A stretch of 64,000 nt of DNA. Source: Chaetoderma sp. LZ-2023a (lineage: Eukaryota; Mollusca; Caudofoveata; Chaetodermatida; Chaetodermatidae). The DNA lies in contig CM067369.1 of assembly GCA_034401795.1 (NCBI GenBank), positions 85,073,129 through 85,137,128 of the forward strand, in the 5' to 3' direction. Under the pieces are notes generated by a model. The model had not been told where the DNA came from. It saw only the letters and a list, made by a program, of their open reading frames with translations, and did no database searches. The translations under genes and the position numbers were made by a program. Positions 10,165 to 20,953 of the stretch are shown in pieces (position 1 is the first letter of the stretch; the number at the start of each line of letters is the position of its first letter).

Positions 10165-11821
10165 CACCTGTGCAAAAGTTAAGCACCACCCTATTTTTAC
10201 GCACATGCGAGGGTATATTCATGTGCTATGAAGAAAGCAATAGCATAAACATTTATGTACCCATCCATCTTAGTGCAAGAGGTAATAATGCAACTAGAGG
10301 AATGCTGATTATGATGGTGGGGAAACACTGTATGTTTTTGTTTGAACTTGAAAACGAGGCCTGAATATGGTTACGTTGACACAACTGACAACTATTGCCC
10401 TACAGTTGACACACGTGGCTAGATTGTCATTAATGGTGTCTGAAAACGAAGTTTAACATCTGTGCACGAGTTTGAGACTGTCATTATTAATACCGGGTAT
10501 ATCCACCTTGTGCCTGGATGACGGCCTGGACACGACATCTCATGCTGGTCACCAACCGACTGATACGCCATTGTGGTATTCGTTGCCATTCAAGATGGAG
10601 TGCGTCTGTTAATTCCTGTAGGTTCTGCACAGGAGGATCCCTCCTTCTCACCATGTTTCCCAGAATGTCCCAGATATGCTCAATAGGGTTCATGTCAGGG
10701 CTCCTTGCTGGCCATGGTAGGGTTTCGATGGCATTCTGGCGGAGGTATTCATGCACAGCTCTAGCACGATGTGGTCGGGCGTTGTCATCCATGAATATAG
10801 GGTGGGTTCCAGGTGCATGATTTACAAAATGAGGGACCACAACTCTATCCAGTATGGAATCTTGATATCTTTGTCCATTTAGTGTTCCAGGTACAGTCAA
10901 CAGATCCAGCTTACAATCAAATGAGATGCACCCCCATATCATAACGGAACCTCCACCAAATGGAACTTCTTCCATGATGTTACGTTGGTCGTACGTCGTG
11001 CGTCTGGACCTCCATACACGAGTTCGACCATCTGTGGCATGAAGCAGGAACCGACTTTCATCGGACCAGTGTACCCGTCTCCAGGATCTCATGTTCCAGT
11101 GTCTTCTTTCGTTGCACCACCTCAGACGCTCCTCTTTGTGGAGTGCAGTGAGGAGAGGACGTCTGACAGGTCTCCTAGCTTTCATGCCAGCAGCATACAG
11201 TCTCCTTTTGACGGTAGACATTGACACTCTATTGCGCGTTTCCCATTGCTGGCTGAGCACTCTGCTGTTGGTGAATGGAGATCTCCTAACAAGGCATACT
11301 AGGGCTCGATCATCACGGGCAGTAGTCTTCTTCGGTCTTCCAGATCTAGGCCTGTCCTTCACCTCGTTAGTTTGCCCATGTTTTGCAATCAAACGACTGA
11401 TTACAGTATGGTTAATGTTCAGCTGGCTGCCAATCTCTCTGCATGACATACCAGTGGTATGCATGCCTATGATTTGCCATTTCACACGATCACTTAACCT
11501 TTGTCTTGCCATAGCGGTTCACAATCAAGAGCTAATTCTCTCTGTACAAATAAACCACGGTCATGAACACAAAATTCCTAATCTTGTCGCCTAAATCTGT
11601 ATGTAATGTTCTACACCTCAAACTGGACTTTTACATAACTGAACACGTGTGCTGTTTCCCGCCACGCACGGACATCAAGCGGCGTGAAGTCATTCATCCA
11701 TGTGCATTTCGTACTTGGAATTATGTCAGCTAATGCGGGGACAAAAAGTATGGCAGCCTAGTTGTACCATCATGTTTCTACGTTCTATTGTTTTTGCTGG
11801 TGCTTAACTTTTGCACAGGTG
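10165..11821 (-). mobile_element. Complete Tc1-type DNA transposon
   Basis: Bounded by a 24-bp perfect inverted repeat starting CACCTGTGCAAAAGTTAAGC (10165-10188 and 11798-11821) and flanked by TA on each side (10163-10164, 11822-11823), the expected Tc1/mariner target duplication. A single uninterrupted transposase gene lies inside. Total about 1.66 kb, a usual size for Tc1 elements. It sits in the intron between exons 14 and 13. Confidence 0.93.
10487..11512 (-). CDS. Tc1-like DD34E transposase, 341 aa, intact
   Basis: Cut-and-paste transposase. The N-terminus (MARQRLSDRVKWQIIGMHTT) begins a paired-type helix-turn-helix DNA-binding region (residues about 5-60), followed by a GRPKKT basic patch and a second HTH (about 70-115). 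The catalytic triad is visible: Asp in HWSDESRF (about 150), Asp in FMDDNARPH (about 242) and Glu in MNPIEHIWD, with 34 residues between the second Asp and Glu. The GGGSVMIWG glycine-rich box is present. Length and order match Tc1 transposases, with no stop or frameshift. The start is the first Met after the upstream inverted repeat. The protein could be functional, which also suggests recent insertion. Confidence 0.94.
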   Translation of the reverse strand: MARQRLSDRVKWQIIGMHTTGMSCREIGSQLNINHTVISRLIAKHGQTNEVKDRPRSGRPKKTTARDDRALVCLVRRSPFTNSRVLSQQWETRNRVSMSTVKRRLYAAGMKARRPVRRPLLTALHKEERLRWCNERRHWNMRSWRRVHWSDESRFLLHATDGRTRVWRSRRTTYDQRNIMEEVPFGGGSVMIWGCISFDCKLDLLTVPGTLNGQRYQDSILDRVVVPHFVNHAPGTHPIFMDDNARPHRARAVHEYLRQNAIETLPWPARSPDMNPIEHIWDILGNMVRRRDPPVQNLQELTDALHLEWQRIPQWRISRLVTSMRCRVQAVIQAQGGYTRY

Positions 11822-12035
11822 TATATGATGAATAGCTAACAGAGAAATAGTCCCTCTTAATTCATCTCAAAATTCAAAATGGATGCATAGAAAATGAGTA
11901 CAAGAATTTGCTGACATAAACTGCATAGATGCTGCTATTAGTACAGTAGAAATCGACATGGACCCGGACATTTTGTCTAACAGACAAATTTTTGTTTTAA
12001 TCACTTCGGTATGGCCAAAAATACATCCCAGAATT
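11822..12035. other. Spacer between the Tc1 element and the CXC/nuclease element
   Basis: AT-rich sequence with a small palindrome (TTGTCTAACAGACAA, about 11972-11986). No coding signal or recognised repeat. Confidence 0.5.
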
Positions 12036-12263
12036 AAATTCACACATGGGGAAATATGTTTTTTAGAGGAAATTCAAAATGGCCGCCAAGGCGATGCCCA
12101 ATAACCAGGTAATAAGTATTTTGACTCTAAAAACCCGTGTTTTGGTAAGTGTTGTACAGTTTAAAGTATGTCATCATCAAAATCACTTGATAAACTATAA
12201 ATTTAATGCAAACTTAGCGACTGTTGTGAAACACAGCGAACAGGCAGAATGGCTGAAATTTGT

Positions 12264-14625
12264 CTATGCATTTTCACTTTCAAATTTCGAGCTGTTAAGG
12301 CAGTGACCTTCACATTTACAATGTATGCTACAGGGAATGCCTTTCTTGGAGCAACTACACGAGGAACACAGATGTGTGCTGCTTTTACACTGACACCTTA
12401 TATTTAGAAGTAGCTCCGGAGGCGCTGCTGACTTGTCCATAATGATCGCCGTCACTGATCCTTGTTCTACTGCATAACCATACTCTTCTTTCTTTAACAC
12501 AGTTTATAGGTGAAGCCATGTGCTTGCTTGGAGATGAACCAGAAGGCTATGGAAGTATGATGCCCTACGTGTGGGTGGCATCCTTTCAACTGGTGCATGC
12601 TTAGGAGAGATGGCAGTCATGTATCTGAGATTGTCTAAGCCAGGACTTCTTGATCCAGCACCATACAAAGACTTAATGTACTTTTCACCAATAACCATTA
12701 TATCCGCCTTTGATCTGGAGATGTCACCAAATGCAAGTACATCTTGTCTGAGGGTTGGTGAAGATTGGATCATTTTCATATGCTTTACTTTGCCCATGCC
12801 ATATAAAGCTGATGTCGTGTCACATCCAAACATACTATGGACGAATGGCAGGCACATACACAATTCCTTGCCTAAGATCTCTGTGGCCACTTTGATGCAT
12901 AGCTTATGTTGCTTTGTTTGTAGGAAAATATTTGCAGAGGTGCTTGCATGATAGAGGAGTAAGATCAATATGTCTGTATCGTCAGCAACAACTATCGTTG
13001 TTCTTTCAGTTCCTGCCAATTCTAATGCTCTCCTTACAATCACCACATCAGCATCGGCTTCATCTACTGCATGTACCACCTCAACACCTGCATCTGATAA
13101 ATGTTTTGCAAACAGATTTATGGTATTCTGCTTGTTGCGTTTGTTTGATAGAAATCCAGTTTTGTTTCCTGGAACAGGTGTGTTGTCTTGGACAGCTACA
13201 TCAGGAGCACCAACTTGATTAAGCCGTCGTCGTTTCTGTTCTTCATCTTTTGTGGTCTCAGTTTGAGTTATCAAATATAACGCATACAGGCACTTCAAGC
13301 CTCTGATAATGTACTACTGATGCTACGAATGAGCTACAAACGGTCTCCATTGTTCCAACCTTAGGCCCTGGTATCCGATGCAAAAGTGCGCAGCCATCAA
13401 ATACTCTTGCAGCTGGCTCTGTTGTCTCTTGCTGTAGCATTGATGTGTTCATTTCAATTATATACTTCGCCAGTTGTGACTTTTGCGATTTCCTCATAGT
13501 TCCGTCATCGTGGAAGAGGGTGGGAAATACTGTTGCAAGCTCGTATTCAAAGATCGCTTTGTCTGGAGGTCCATAAACAGATGCAGTTGACATTAAGCGA
13601 TGGTACAGCTCCTGGGAAGACATATGGACATCTTCATTTCCTACTTTAACTACCTTTCGCATGATAGCAAATGTTACAGCTTGATCTGCTTTCTTTAGCG
13701 TAATGTCGCCAAACCTTTTCTCATTTAACTTCTCATGAATTCTTCGATCAATATCAATGGCATCATCGTCAGTAACACGATGGTCTGCAATCAAACCAGT
13801 TGCGATATTTCTCAGTTGGTCGTCTTCAACTGCAAATAGATTGTGTTCTCTGAGAAACAGAGTGAATTTCTTCATGTCATCTACATCTCGTCTCATATTT
13901 GCAGGGTGAACATCTCTGTGAACATCTCCGGTGAACGTGTCAGTCAATGACCGCGGAGCGTGTGTGTACTGTGCTATGATGTGTGCAGTGAGAAGCCATT
14001 TTGTTCTAGCGGATTCCTTGTGCGTTATATTGATCAATCCACCCTGTGTCTTCCCAGCTCTCATTAGACTCTGTTCAATTGTCATATCAGACCAGGTACC
14101 ACTCCAATACAGTTTAGCATTCCTGCATACAGCAAAGTGCCCTTCGTGCATGGGACCATCCAGACAAGTACATAGATCATCAGAATCTTGGAGGTAAAGG
14201 CGACAACACTTTATGTAATTGTTGTGCCCTGCAGCAGCAAAGAATGGCACCATTAGTTGTGTCGCCTTTAAATGAAGGAGCCAATTACCAGTATGCTCAG
14301 CCCTGATGAACAATCGTACAATGGCGACAAATTCCATGAACAACGACCACAATTTACCAGTTCTTGATTTCTCTACGTTTTCCTTCAAATTAGAAACTTG
14401 CTTACATAGGTCTTGCAAATGATCATTGTCACAAACATCGTCTGCTGAAATATCATGTGACATAATAGCATCGTATAAATTGTGCAGCTCTGACCACATA
14501 TCATCCGTTGACATATGTGTTTGACTTTCACAGCATGTTTCTGTTTCGGTTGTTTGCTCATCCGAAGCGTCATCGCTATCAGGATCAACATCACTTTCTT
14601 CATCTTCACCATATGTACTGTAATT
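12264..14625 (-). pseudogene. Broken XPG/PIN-like nuclease and CXC-domain protein
   Basis: Three pieces join in order. Piece 1 (to about 13258) has an acidic start and family motifs such as LFIRAEHTGNWLLHLKA, MVPFFAAAGHNNY and IEQSLMRAGKTQGG. Piece 2 (13298-12504) has paired acidic motifs AVDEADADVV and VVADDTDILILLL, the pattern of XPG/PIN-like nucleases, plus a FGCDTTSALYGMGK motif. Piece 3 (12500-12264) ends in nine cysteines spaced CxC-x6-CxxCxC-x6-C-x3-CxC-x3-C, a CXC (tesmin/TSO1-type) DNA-binding domain. One frameshift near 13265 and one in-frame TAA (12504-12506) break it. An acceptor-like ttacag lies just upstream (about 14626). Function unknown. A transposase role is inference. Confidence 0.72.
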
Positions 14626-14654
14626 TTAATTTACATTAGTATGTCTTACAGGTA

Positions 14655-14740
14655 ATTTGACTGGGATCTGTTGTCATATACACAATTGACAATAGCAATT
14701 GTCAGTAGGTCTAATTTTATAAAATTCTCAACAGATTACC
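14655..14740. repeat. Decayed H hairpin core
   Basis: Reads AATTTGACTGGGATCTGTTG, CAATTGACAATAGCAATTG, then AAATTCTCAACAGATTACC, the order of the H core. It lies inside the putative nuclease element, upstream of its gene. Confidence 0.5.
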
Positions 14741-14987
14741 TATTTATGCTAAATATTTTCCACATTTCGTTCCCTAACTTCAAAGGGTTAAAAATCAGGT
14801 TTCCCCAAGTGTGAATTTGTGAGAATTTCTTGTGTGCACTCTGGACAGTCATAAAAAGTGTTTGGAACACAAAATCGTCTGTTATACAAAATGTCTGGGT
14901 TATCCTATATTTCTGTTGATTTCTACTGGACTATATCACATGAATCACTGGATGGATCAAATCGATTTTAACTTCTATATCAAGCCG

Positions 14988-15228
14988 TTTAATGCTTTAC
15001 CAACCATATCAGCCAAAAACGGATTCTGCAGTGGTTTTGAGTAAAGTCCATTTGTAGACCAAAATAAGACTATTTTTGAAAATTTACCACTGGAATGACT
15101 GGCTCGATAACCGAGCCAGTGATTACAGTGGTAAATTTTCAAAAGTAGTCTTCTCTTGGTCTGCAAATGGGCATTCCCATGAGAAAATAGAAATTTTCTT
15201 GGAGAAATTTGAGGGGTAAAGGGTTAAG
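14988..15228. mobile_element. TTAA-family 1 hairpin element
   Basis: Left TTTAATGCTTTACCAACC, palindrome GACTGGCTCGATAACCGAGC and right GGGGTAAAGGGTTAA. The GCAGTGGT and TCTTGGTCTGCAAATGG segments are well kept. Confidence 0.78.
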
Positions 15229-15544
15229 ATGATACAAAAAGCAACACAATCCACAGTAGTGCACTTACAGTCCCATTACAGAGAGAGACTGTGTCCTGAC
15301 CTCAAAGTGGAGTCTGTTCAACAGTTTATTCATTGTAATTATGTAACAAGATGGCCAGTCATTACACTAGAGGTGTATTCTCAGCACAAAGTTGAGCCGC
15401 TATTTTTAAACTGAGTGAATGTCCTTTTGATGGCCAAGTGATTCCAAGTCTTCTCTTGCTCATGCAACAAATATATATGGTTAGTTTGTTATCATAAATA
15501 TCTTAAACCATTTCAATGACAAAGCCCTGATAAAATTAATTCTT

Positions 15545-15665
15545 TACAAAATAACACATATTCTGTTAAATATTTTGAGATTAATATAATTGGAAGCCAT
15601 TGCTTCCTATTAGGCAGCAATGCCTTCGAGTCCCTTCAAACTCAAAATATTCAACACCTTTCCTG
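15545..15665. repeat. H-related hairpin
   Basis: TTAAATATTTTGAGATTAAT pairs with TCAAACTCAAAATATTCAAC around a GCAATG / GCAGCAATGCC core. It lies about 70 bp beyond the donor of exon 13. Confidence 0.6.
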
Positions 15666-15732
15666 GATGGTACCCGTGTAATCGAGATACAGGAAATTAA
15701 TTGTCTCGTATATAGTTAAATTGTACTCTTAC

Positions 15733-15966
15733 TTGCATTCTTGCTCATGTATTTTAACTCAACATTCTGTGGTTTGCCAACTGAGACAGCCTCAATGATG
15801 AAAATGTCTGTCTGACCTGGTCGCCAAGGTGTTATACTGGACTTGGAATTAGTCAGTGGTCGCAGTCCGATATTACCGTGTTCACCGTGAATGTCCAGAT
15901 ACACAATAGGCTCTGCTTCAGGATCACTGTCCTGTCCAGTGCTCACTGCCACCATGTATCGCAAAG
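15733..15966 (-). CDS. LOXHD1: PLAT exon 13 (domain e, first part)
   Basis: The acceptor tttaccag precedes CTTTGCGATAC and the donor is AATGCAA|gtaaga. The 234 bp read A-LRYMVAVSTGQDSDPEAEP, IVYLDIHGEHGNIGLRPL, a WRPGQTDIFIIEAVSVGK strand and KYMSKNA. G-E-H-G-N-I-G and R-P-G-Q-T-D are classical PLAT motifs. Here the Q-T-D strand is in the same exon as the first strands. In domain c these are split between exons 6 and 7. Confidence 0.91.
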
Positions 15967-15996
15967 CTGGTAAATATTCAATGAAATATAGGCTTG

Positions 15997-16206
15997 TTAA
16001 CACTTAGCGCTCTGATGTCAATATTCTATCTTTTACTGTGTCAATATCAAAGAAACTGATGTACATTTCTCAACAATTTTGGTGGAAGATGTTGCTATCT
16101 ACAACAGCACCATCTCCCACCAAATTTGTTGAAAAATGAACACTAGTTCATCTTTTAATTTAATTTGAAAATTTAAAAATTTTGACGCCAGAGTGGTACG
16201 GGTTAA
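15997..16206. mobile_element. TTAA-family 2 element
   Basis: TTAACACTTAGCGCTCTGAT on the left pairs with ATTTTGACGCCAGAGTGG..GGGTTAA on the right. TTAA occurs at both ends. A shorter copy lies at 50482-50587. Distinct from family 1 beyond the first 9 bases. The internal palindrome around AACAATTTTGGTGG is copy-specific. Confidence 0.7.
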
Positions 16207-17042
16207 GTGTGACATCATGCACATGTAATGGACCCGGAAGTGTAGCATTTTGCTTTTATTATGTCATAATGGAGGAATCCATGAAGTGATTCATTATGAC
16301 ATCAGCCTAAATGTGACATTATTGATTATGACATCATATGATTGATTGATAAACTGGGCCAGTTGACATGAGGATTAATTTGAAAGACCATAGATTTTAC
16401 AGTTCAGCTCATAAATACGAAGGGTATATATATATGAGGAGTTTTGGAAAAACATAAGAGAAATATATGACATTGCTGACAAAAATATAGGAAAATAAAG
16501 GAATTTTCCAACCTAAAATGTTTCCATTATTGCAATTTCATGTTGCAATTGCTTTTGGAATAGTATGATGAGATGTCTTGAGTAAGTTGGCTATGGAGCT
16601 AGGAGGAAGCAGATTATTTTTGGACCAGTCCATCTGTCCTTACGTCACTCTTGCTGACCACTGTGTGCACCTGTGAGTGCAAGCTTAGTTTTTGTTTGAT
16701 AATTTACCTTCTATGTGTACTTGGGAGCTAAACACAATAAATGTATAGGAACAATAGGCTTCTATCTTAGTGTAGGAAATATAGGAATTGGGCAAAAAAA
16801 TATAGGAAAATTTATGAAACATAGGATCCTGCAGTTATTACAAACCGTCATGCAAACCAGCTTGTTCGCTATTAACCAAAAAGCCCCTGGCCTATGACAT
16901 TGAGCAGGAATTTGGGGATGGGTGTCTTTTACATCAGCTTCAACATCGAGTTAATCTCATACACATCCATCTCTCACATACATTGTTAGCCAAATAAAAG
17001 AACATTAATACCGGTACATATGGTATTCTGTGCAGCAGGTAC
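16207..17042. other. Unassigned intron sequence
   Basis: AT-rich. 16270-16350 resembles the TGATTATGACAT tail of the H family. Repeated ATATAGGAA words (16480-16830) suggest decayed low-complexity sequence. No exon supported. Confidence 0.5.
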
Positions 17043-17175
17043 CTGGTAAAGCAGCTGCACCGTCTCGATGAATGTGGAATTCTCTGCAGATCTGACCATC
17101 TTCTTCATCCACGGCAAACCATCTGTCTACATAAACTATCACGTGCTCATCTGTGTCAATGTCAATTAACTTTAC
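17043..17175 (-). CDS. LOXHD1: PLAT exon 12 (domain d, last part)
   Basis: The acceptor tctctag precedes GTAAAGTTAATTG and the donor is TTACCAG|gtacct. The 133 bp read VKLIDIDTDEHVIVYVDRWF, then AVDEEDGQICREFHIH, then RDGAAALP. The VDRWF strand and the E-E-D-G-Q-I-C-R-E tail are the usual PLAT C-terminus, in better shape than in the paired exon 5. Phase 0 in, 1 out. Confidence 0.89.
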
Positions 17176-17210
17176 CTAGAGATACACAATTGTTGATAAC
17201 GATATAGGTC

Positions 17211-19132
17211 AAGTTCGACTGGCTAACCATAGTCAGTTTGCTGGTTTACTGAACATGCGCATTTGTTATGCCCTGTCTGACGCTAAATAGTTAACTATAG
17301 TTCGTTGGTAACCGATTCCACATTCAATTATTATTGCAGAAGATTTAGAGCCGTGTACCAGGCTCCATTAACCCTTTCTGTCATCTGTTCTAATGGCCTA
17401 CGAAAATGGGTTATTTTTGTCCACTACAACGTCAGAAAGCATCCATATGAAATAAAGTGTGAAGGAATAGGGGCTTGGGAACATTGACATACAATGGGAA
17501 AGTATAATTTCATCAAACCTACATTATGTAATGAAATATTTACACTTTCATATGCATTTATTCGTGGAAAGAGAGGGGTGTCTGCCGTTTTGAAATTTAC
17601 ATAAATTTCCTAACCATTTGTAACCGAGCTCGGATGCTCGGTCAACTATAGTTGACCAGCCAGTTAACTATTCAAGTTCGACTGGAATCTAGGGCTTCAC
17701 GATATACAATATTTTATCGAATACCGGTATCATTGCTACAACATTAGTCATACAGATATGATTTTGCTGATACTGAAATATGGAGATATAACATAAAACC
17801 GGTATGACATTCTGTTTAGGCAGATAATCTGCCTCCCATTAGCAAAATTCAATAGTATATCTATCTAATCAGATAAGCAACTGCTCTTGGTATAGGAAAA
17901 TGATATTTTACCTGTATTTAGCGACCACGCTCAACATTTTGTTATTTATCTGGATCTGTCAAAATGTTGTTTGGCGGCTAGAGAAATTGATAAATTAATG
18001 ATTACTACCACGAAAATTTGCTACTTATAAGAATGCACTTCTCACAAAAAAATAGAATAAAACTTATTTTAATTAACCTCATAGGACAGGGGGTGATTAA
18101 AAATGTCTAAAATATATCTTTTCTTGTGCTAATATTTTATCATTTTGGCCAGTTGTTTGCTAGAAAATCACAATTTCAAATCAACACTTTGCGTCATAAT
18201 ATTTTATCTCAATTCCCAATTACTACAGCCTGGTTAATGACAGGTTTTGCGGGATTGTATAACTTTGTAGTGACCACCAAACGGCCCAAGTAAATGAGAA
18301 AAACTTCTCAATCCCTGCGAGCTCGATTCACTTCTTAGGTTGGCGGGTTGCTAGATATCGATCGATACAAGCTACTCTAACGGGAGCGAGCATAGGCCCA
18401 TGTATTCGCAGCATATATGGTGATCTATTTAGTAAGCAGTATAATGGCTAAGTTGTACGCCAGCGCAGAGATTTCCATGATTCCTGGTGATTTTGTCCCA
18501 TTGCAAATTAGCACAGGTATTCATGGAATGTTTATTTATTATTCTGGCATATATCAATACAAGCAGCCCATAAAATTAGTAAAACATAGATTTACATCCA
18601 TTATCCAATGATTTTGACTCATAACATTGATATTTGTCAGTCAAATATCAAATATCAACAGGTTTAGCGGTTTGCAGTATCATTAGGTGAGTTTATTCGG
18701 GATGAGATGGTCACTGGTTATCTCACAATATCCATGCAGGCGTGTCTCTGCCGAGATTGCGAAAATAGGTGTAATTTCATTGCAAATTCTAATCATTTGT
18801 AGGGCTGATTTTGGAATTATTTAAGCTGTTTTGTGATATGATTTAACTGAAGACAGTTATAATTTAGCATTTAATATTAGGATTCGTGTAATTTCTTTGT
18901 TTTATTGCGGAAATTTGTACAGTTCAGCATTTATTTCAGAAGCGCTGATATACGTTGAATATGCAATCATACTACCCAACCTTCACGCTATTTAGCCCAT
19001 CGCAATAACACTGATATTAAAGATATACCGGTATGGAAATTGATATCGATACCGGTATTCATTTTTCTAATACCGTGAAGCCCTACTGGAATCTAGTTAA
19101 CTATAGCTAACTATGGTTAGCCAGTCGAACTT
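17211..19132. mobile_element. Inverted-repeat element (older host of the hAT copy)
   Basis: AAGTTCGACTGGCTAACCAT at 17211 is the reverse complement of the sequence ending at 19132 (23 bp match). Internal pieces of the same ends recur near 17673-17681. Without the hAT insert it is about 0.5 kb. It is non-coding and rich in GTTAACTATAG words. Confidence 0.75.
17690..19085. mobile_element. Non-autonomous hAT-type element, 1.4 kb
   Basis: Ends TAGGGCTTCACGATAT and its inverted partner ATACCGTGAAGCCCTA are flanked by an identical 8-bp duplication CTGGAATC (17682-17689 and 19086-19093). An 8-bp duplication with TAGGG-type ends is the signature of hAT elements. No transposase frame is present inside, only short unrelated frames. 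It interrupts the 17211-19132 element. Confidence 0.8.
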
Positions 19133-19254
19133 AGTCCATTTCCAGATATGCAACACATTTCTAGTTAGAATCCACCCACTTTGTACAGGCGTTTGAAACA
19201 ATTGTAACACTTTGAGGTCTAAAGTCACAGTTTAAATTTCTAGGTAAATATACA

Positions 19255-19345
19255 GGTAAGCTGTTGAATATCTTGAAACTAATTTGACTGGGAGCTGCTG
19301 CTGCTTATGTCAGCAACAGTTTGCAGTCACATTAGTTTCCAAATG
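19255..19345. repeat. H hairpin core
   Basis: GCTGTTGAATATCTTGAAAC, GACTGGGAGCTGCTGCTGC and the return arm CACATTAGTTTCCAAATGAT. Confidence 0.65.
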
Positions 19346-19369
19346 ATCAACATAATGTTATTATCCCCA

Positions 19370-20480
19370 CGTTTTAAAAAAACGTCGGGGATATTGTAAT
19401 CGCCTCCGTCTGTCTGTCCGTACATCTATCTCCTCCCAAACCATTGGGTGGAATTAAATCAAATTTGGTATGTGGGTTATCCATATAATTCCGCTTTGCA
19501 AGACGACAGTTAGATTTGGCTCCGCCCCAGGGGGTCATGGCAGGGGTCAAAAGGTCAAATCAGTTGTAACGCAACTCCTCTGAAATCGTTAGACAGAACT
19601 CAACCAAATTTGATATCTGAGTTACCCATATGATTGCGGAGTGCAAGAGGCCATTTAGATTTGGCTCCGTCCCCAGGGGGTGGGGGATGGGTCAAAAGGT
19701 CAAATTTTAACCCGCGGAAATTGATTGTAACTCATCTCCTCTGAAACCATTAGACAGAATTCAACCAAATTTGGACTATGGATTACGCATCTCAATGTGG
19801 AGGACATGAGCACATTTACATTTGGCCCCCGCCCCCCAGGGGTGGGTGAGGGGTGGGGGTTAAAAGGTAAGAAAATTGATTGTAATGCCACTCCTATGAC
19901 ACTACTGTTGGACGGAATTGAACCAAATTTATTATGTCAGTTAACCATATCAATGTGGAGTATTTGAGAACCCAGGGGTTCGGGTATGGGCGTCAAAAGG
20001 TCATGAAATTGATTGTAATGCAACTCCTCTGAAATCGTTAGACGGAACTCAACCAAATTTGATATCTGAGTTACTCCTATGATTGCTGAGCGCAAGAGGC
20101 CATTTAGATTTGGCTCCGCCCCGAGGGGGTGGGAGAGGGGTCAAAAGGTCAAATTTTAACCGGCAGAAATTGATTGTAATGTATCTCCTCCAAAACCCTT
20201 GGACGGAATTCAACCAAACTTGCTATGTGAGGTACCCATGTCAATGTGGAGTGGATGAGCACATTTACATTTGGCCCCGCCCCCAGGGGTGAGGGATAGG
20301 GGTCAAAAGGTCATTAAATTGATTGTACTGCAACTTCTCTGACACTGCTGGATGGAATTCAACCAAATTAGGTATATGAGTTACCCATATGATCGCGGAG
20401 TGCAAAATGACATTTACATTTGGCTCTGCCCCCGGGGTGGGTTGTGTGGTGTGTCAAAAGTGCAAAGCGGTGAATGTGGG
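19370..20480. repeat. Degenerate tandem array, ~135-165 bp units
   Basis: About seven units. Each has an AACTCCTCTGAAATCGTTAG-type word, AATTCAACCAAATTTG, a GAGTTACCCATATGAT word, ACATTTAGATTTGGCTCCGCC, CAGGGGGTGGG and GGTCAAAAGGTC. The first word recurs near 19575, 19733, 19888, 20021, 20183 and 20333. The array opens with CGTCGGGGATATTGTAATCG and CTGTCTGTCCG and closes with GTGGGGATTTGCGATG, so it looks like one element with an internal tandem array. Confidence 0.8.
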
Positions 20481-20539
20481 GATTTGCGATGAAGCGTCAT
20501 CGACCGATCAATATAGTTACATTATAAATTCGCCAAAGC

Positions 20540-20720
20540 CATACAATGGAGAAATCCAGTTTTAGCCATGCCCCGCCCATCTTTAAGCTCCACCCACACT
20601 TCCCCTGTGTTCGGATCAATCGATCTCTGACCTCCCTGACTACCCATTTCCAGAAAACTATACAGGTAAGCTGTTGAATATTTTGAAACTAATTTGACTG
20701 GGTGTTGAATTTTGAGTGTC
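20540..20720 (+). mobile_element. Truncated H-family element
   Basis: Starts ACAATGGAGAAATCCAGTTT, runs through GCCCCGCCCATCTTTAAGCT and CAGAAAACTATACAGGTAAG to GAAACTAATTTGACTGGGTG, then stops inside the hairpin. Confidence 0.72.
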
Positions 20721-20953
20721 TAACTTGCGCACCTGCCCAACTGCCTACACCTATTTAAATGATCTGATTACATCATATTCACGAATAGCTGCCTAAATAT
20801 TCATCGAATACAGACTTGTACTGAAGTACTATTTGTGAATATGGCCCAGATATAAATCTGGATGAATGTATGGAGTGCAATTGTTATCTCCCATGTCTGC
20901 AATGTCAGCACATAATTAATCAGATTAGCCTTGCTATAAGATGGTGTACTTAC

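Larger units (their letters stand above)
12036..14818 (-). mobile_element. Putative DNA transposon carrying an XPG/PIN-like nuclease and CXC gene
   Basis: A 19-bp inverted pair (left AAATTCACACATGGGGAAA at 12036-12054, right TTTCCCCAAGTGTGAATTT at 14800-14818, 18 of 19 positions complementary) encloses a decayed gene with no host introns of its own. The fold matches, from memory, multicopy proteins scattered through invertebrate genomes and may belong to the Academ superfamily, described as carrying an XPG-type nuclease. No convincing target duplication was seen. It may be internally deleted, since the usual N-terminal region is absent. Confidence 0.55.

Noticed and set aside
10518-11594. Plus-strand frames opposite the Tc1 transposase
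   Set aside because: Antisense shadows of the transposase gene.
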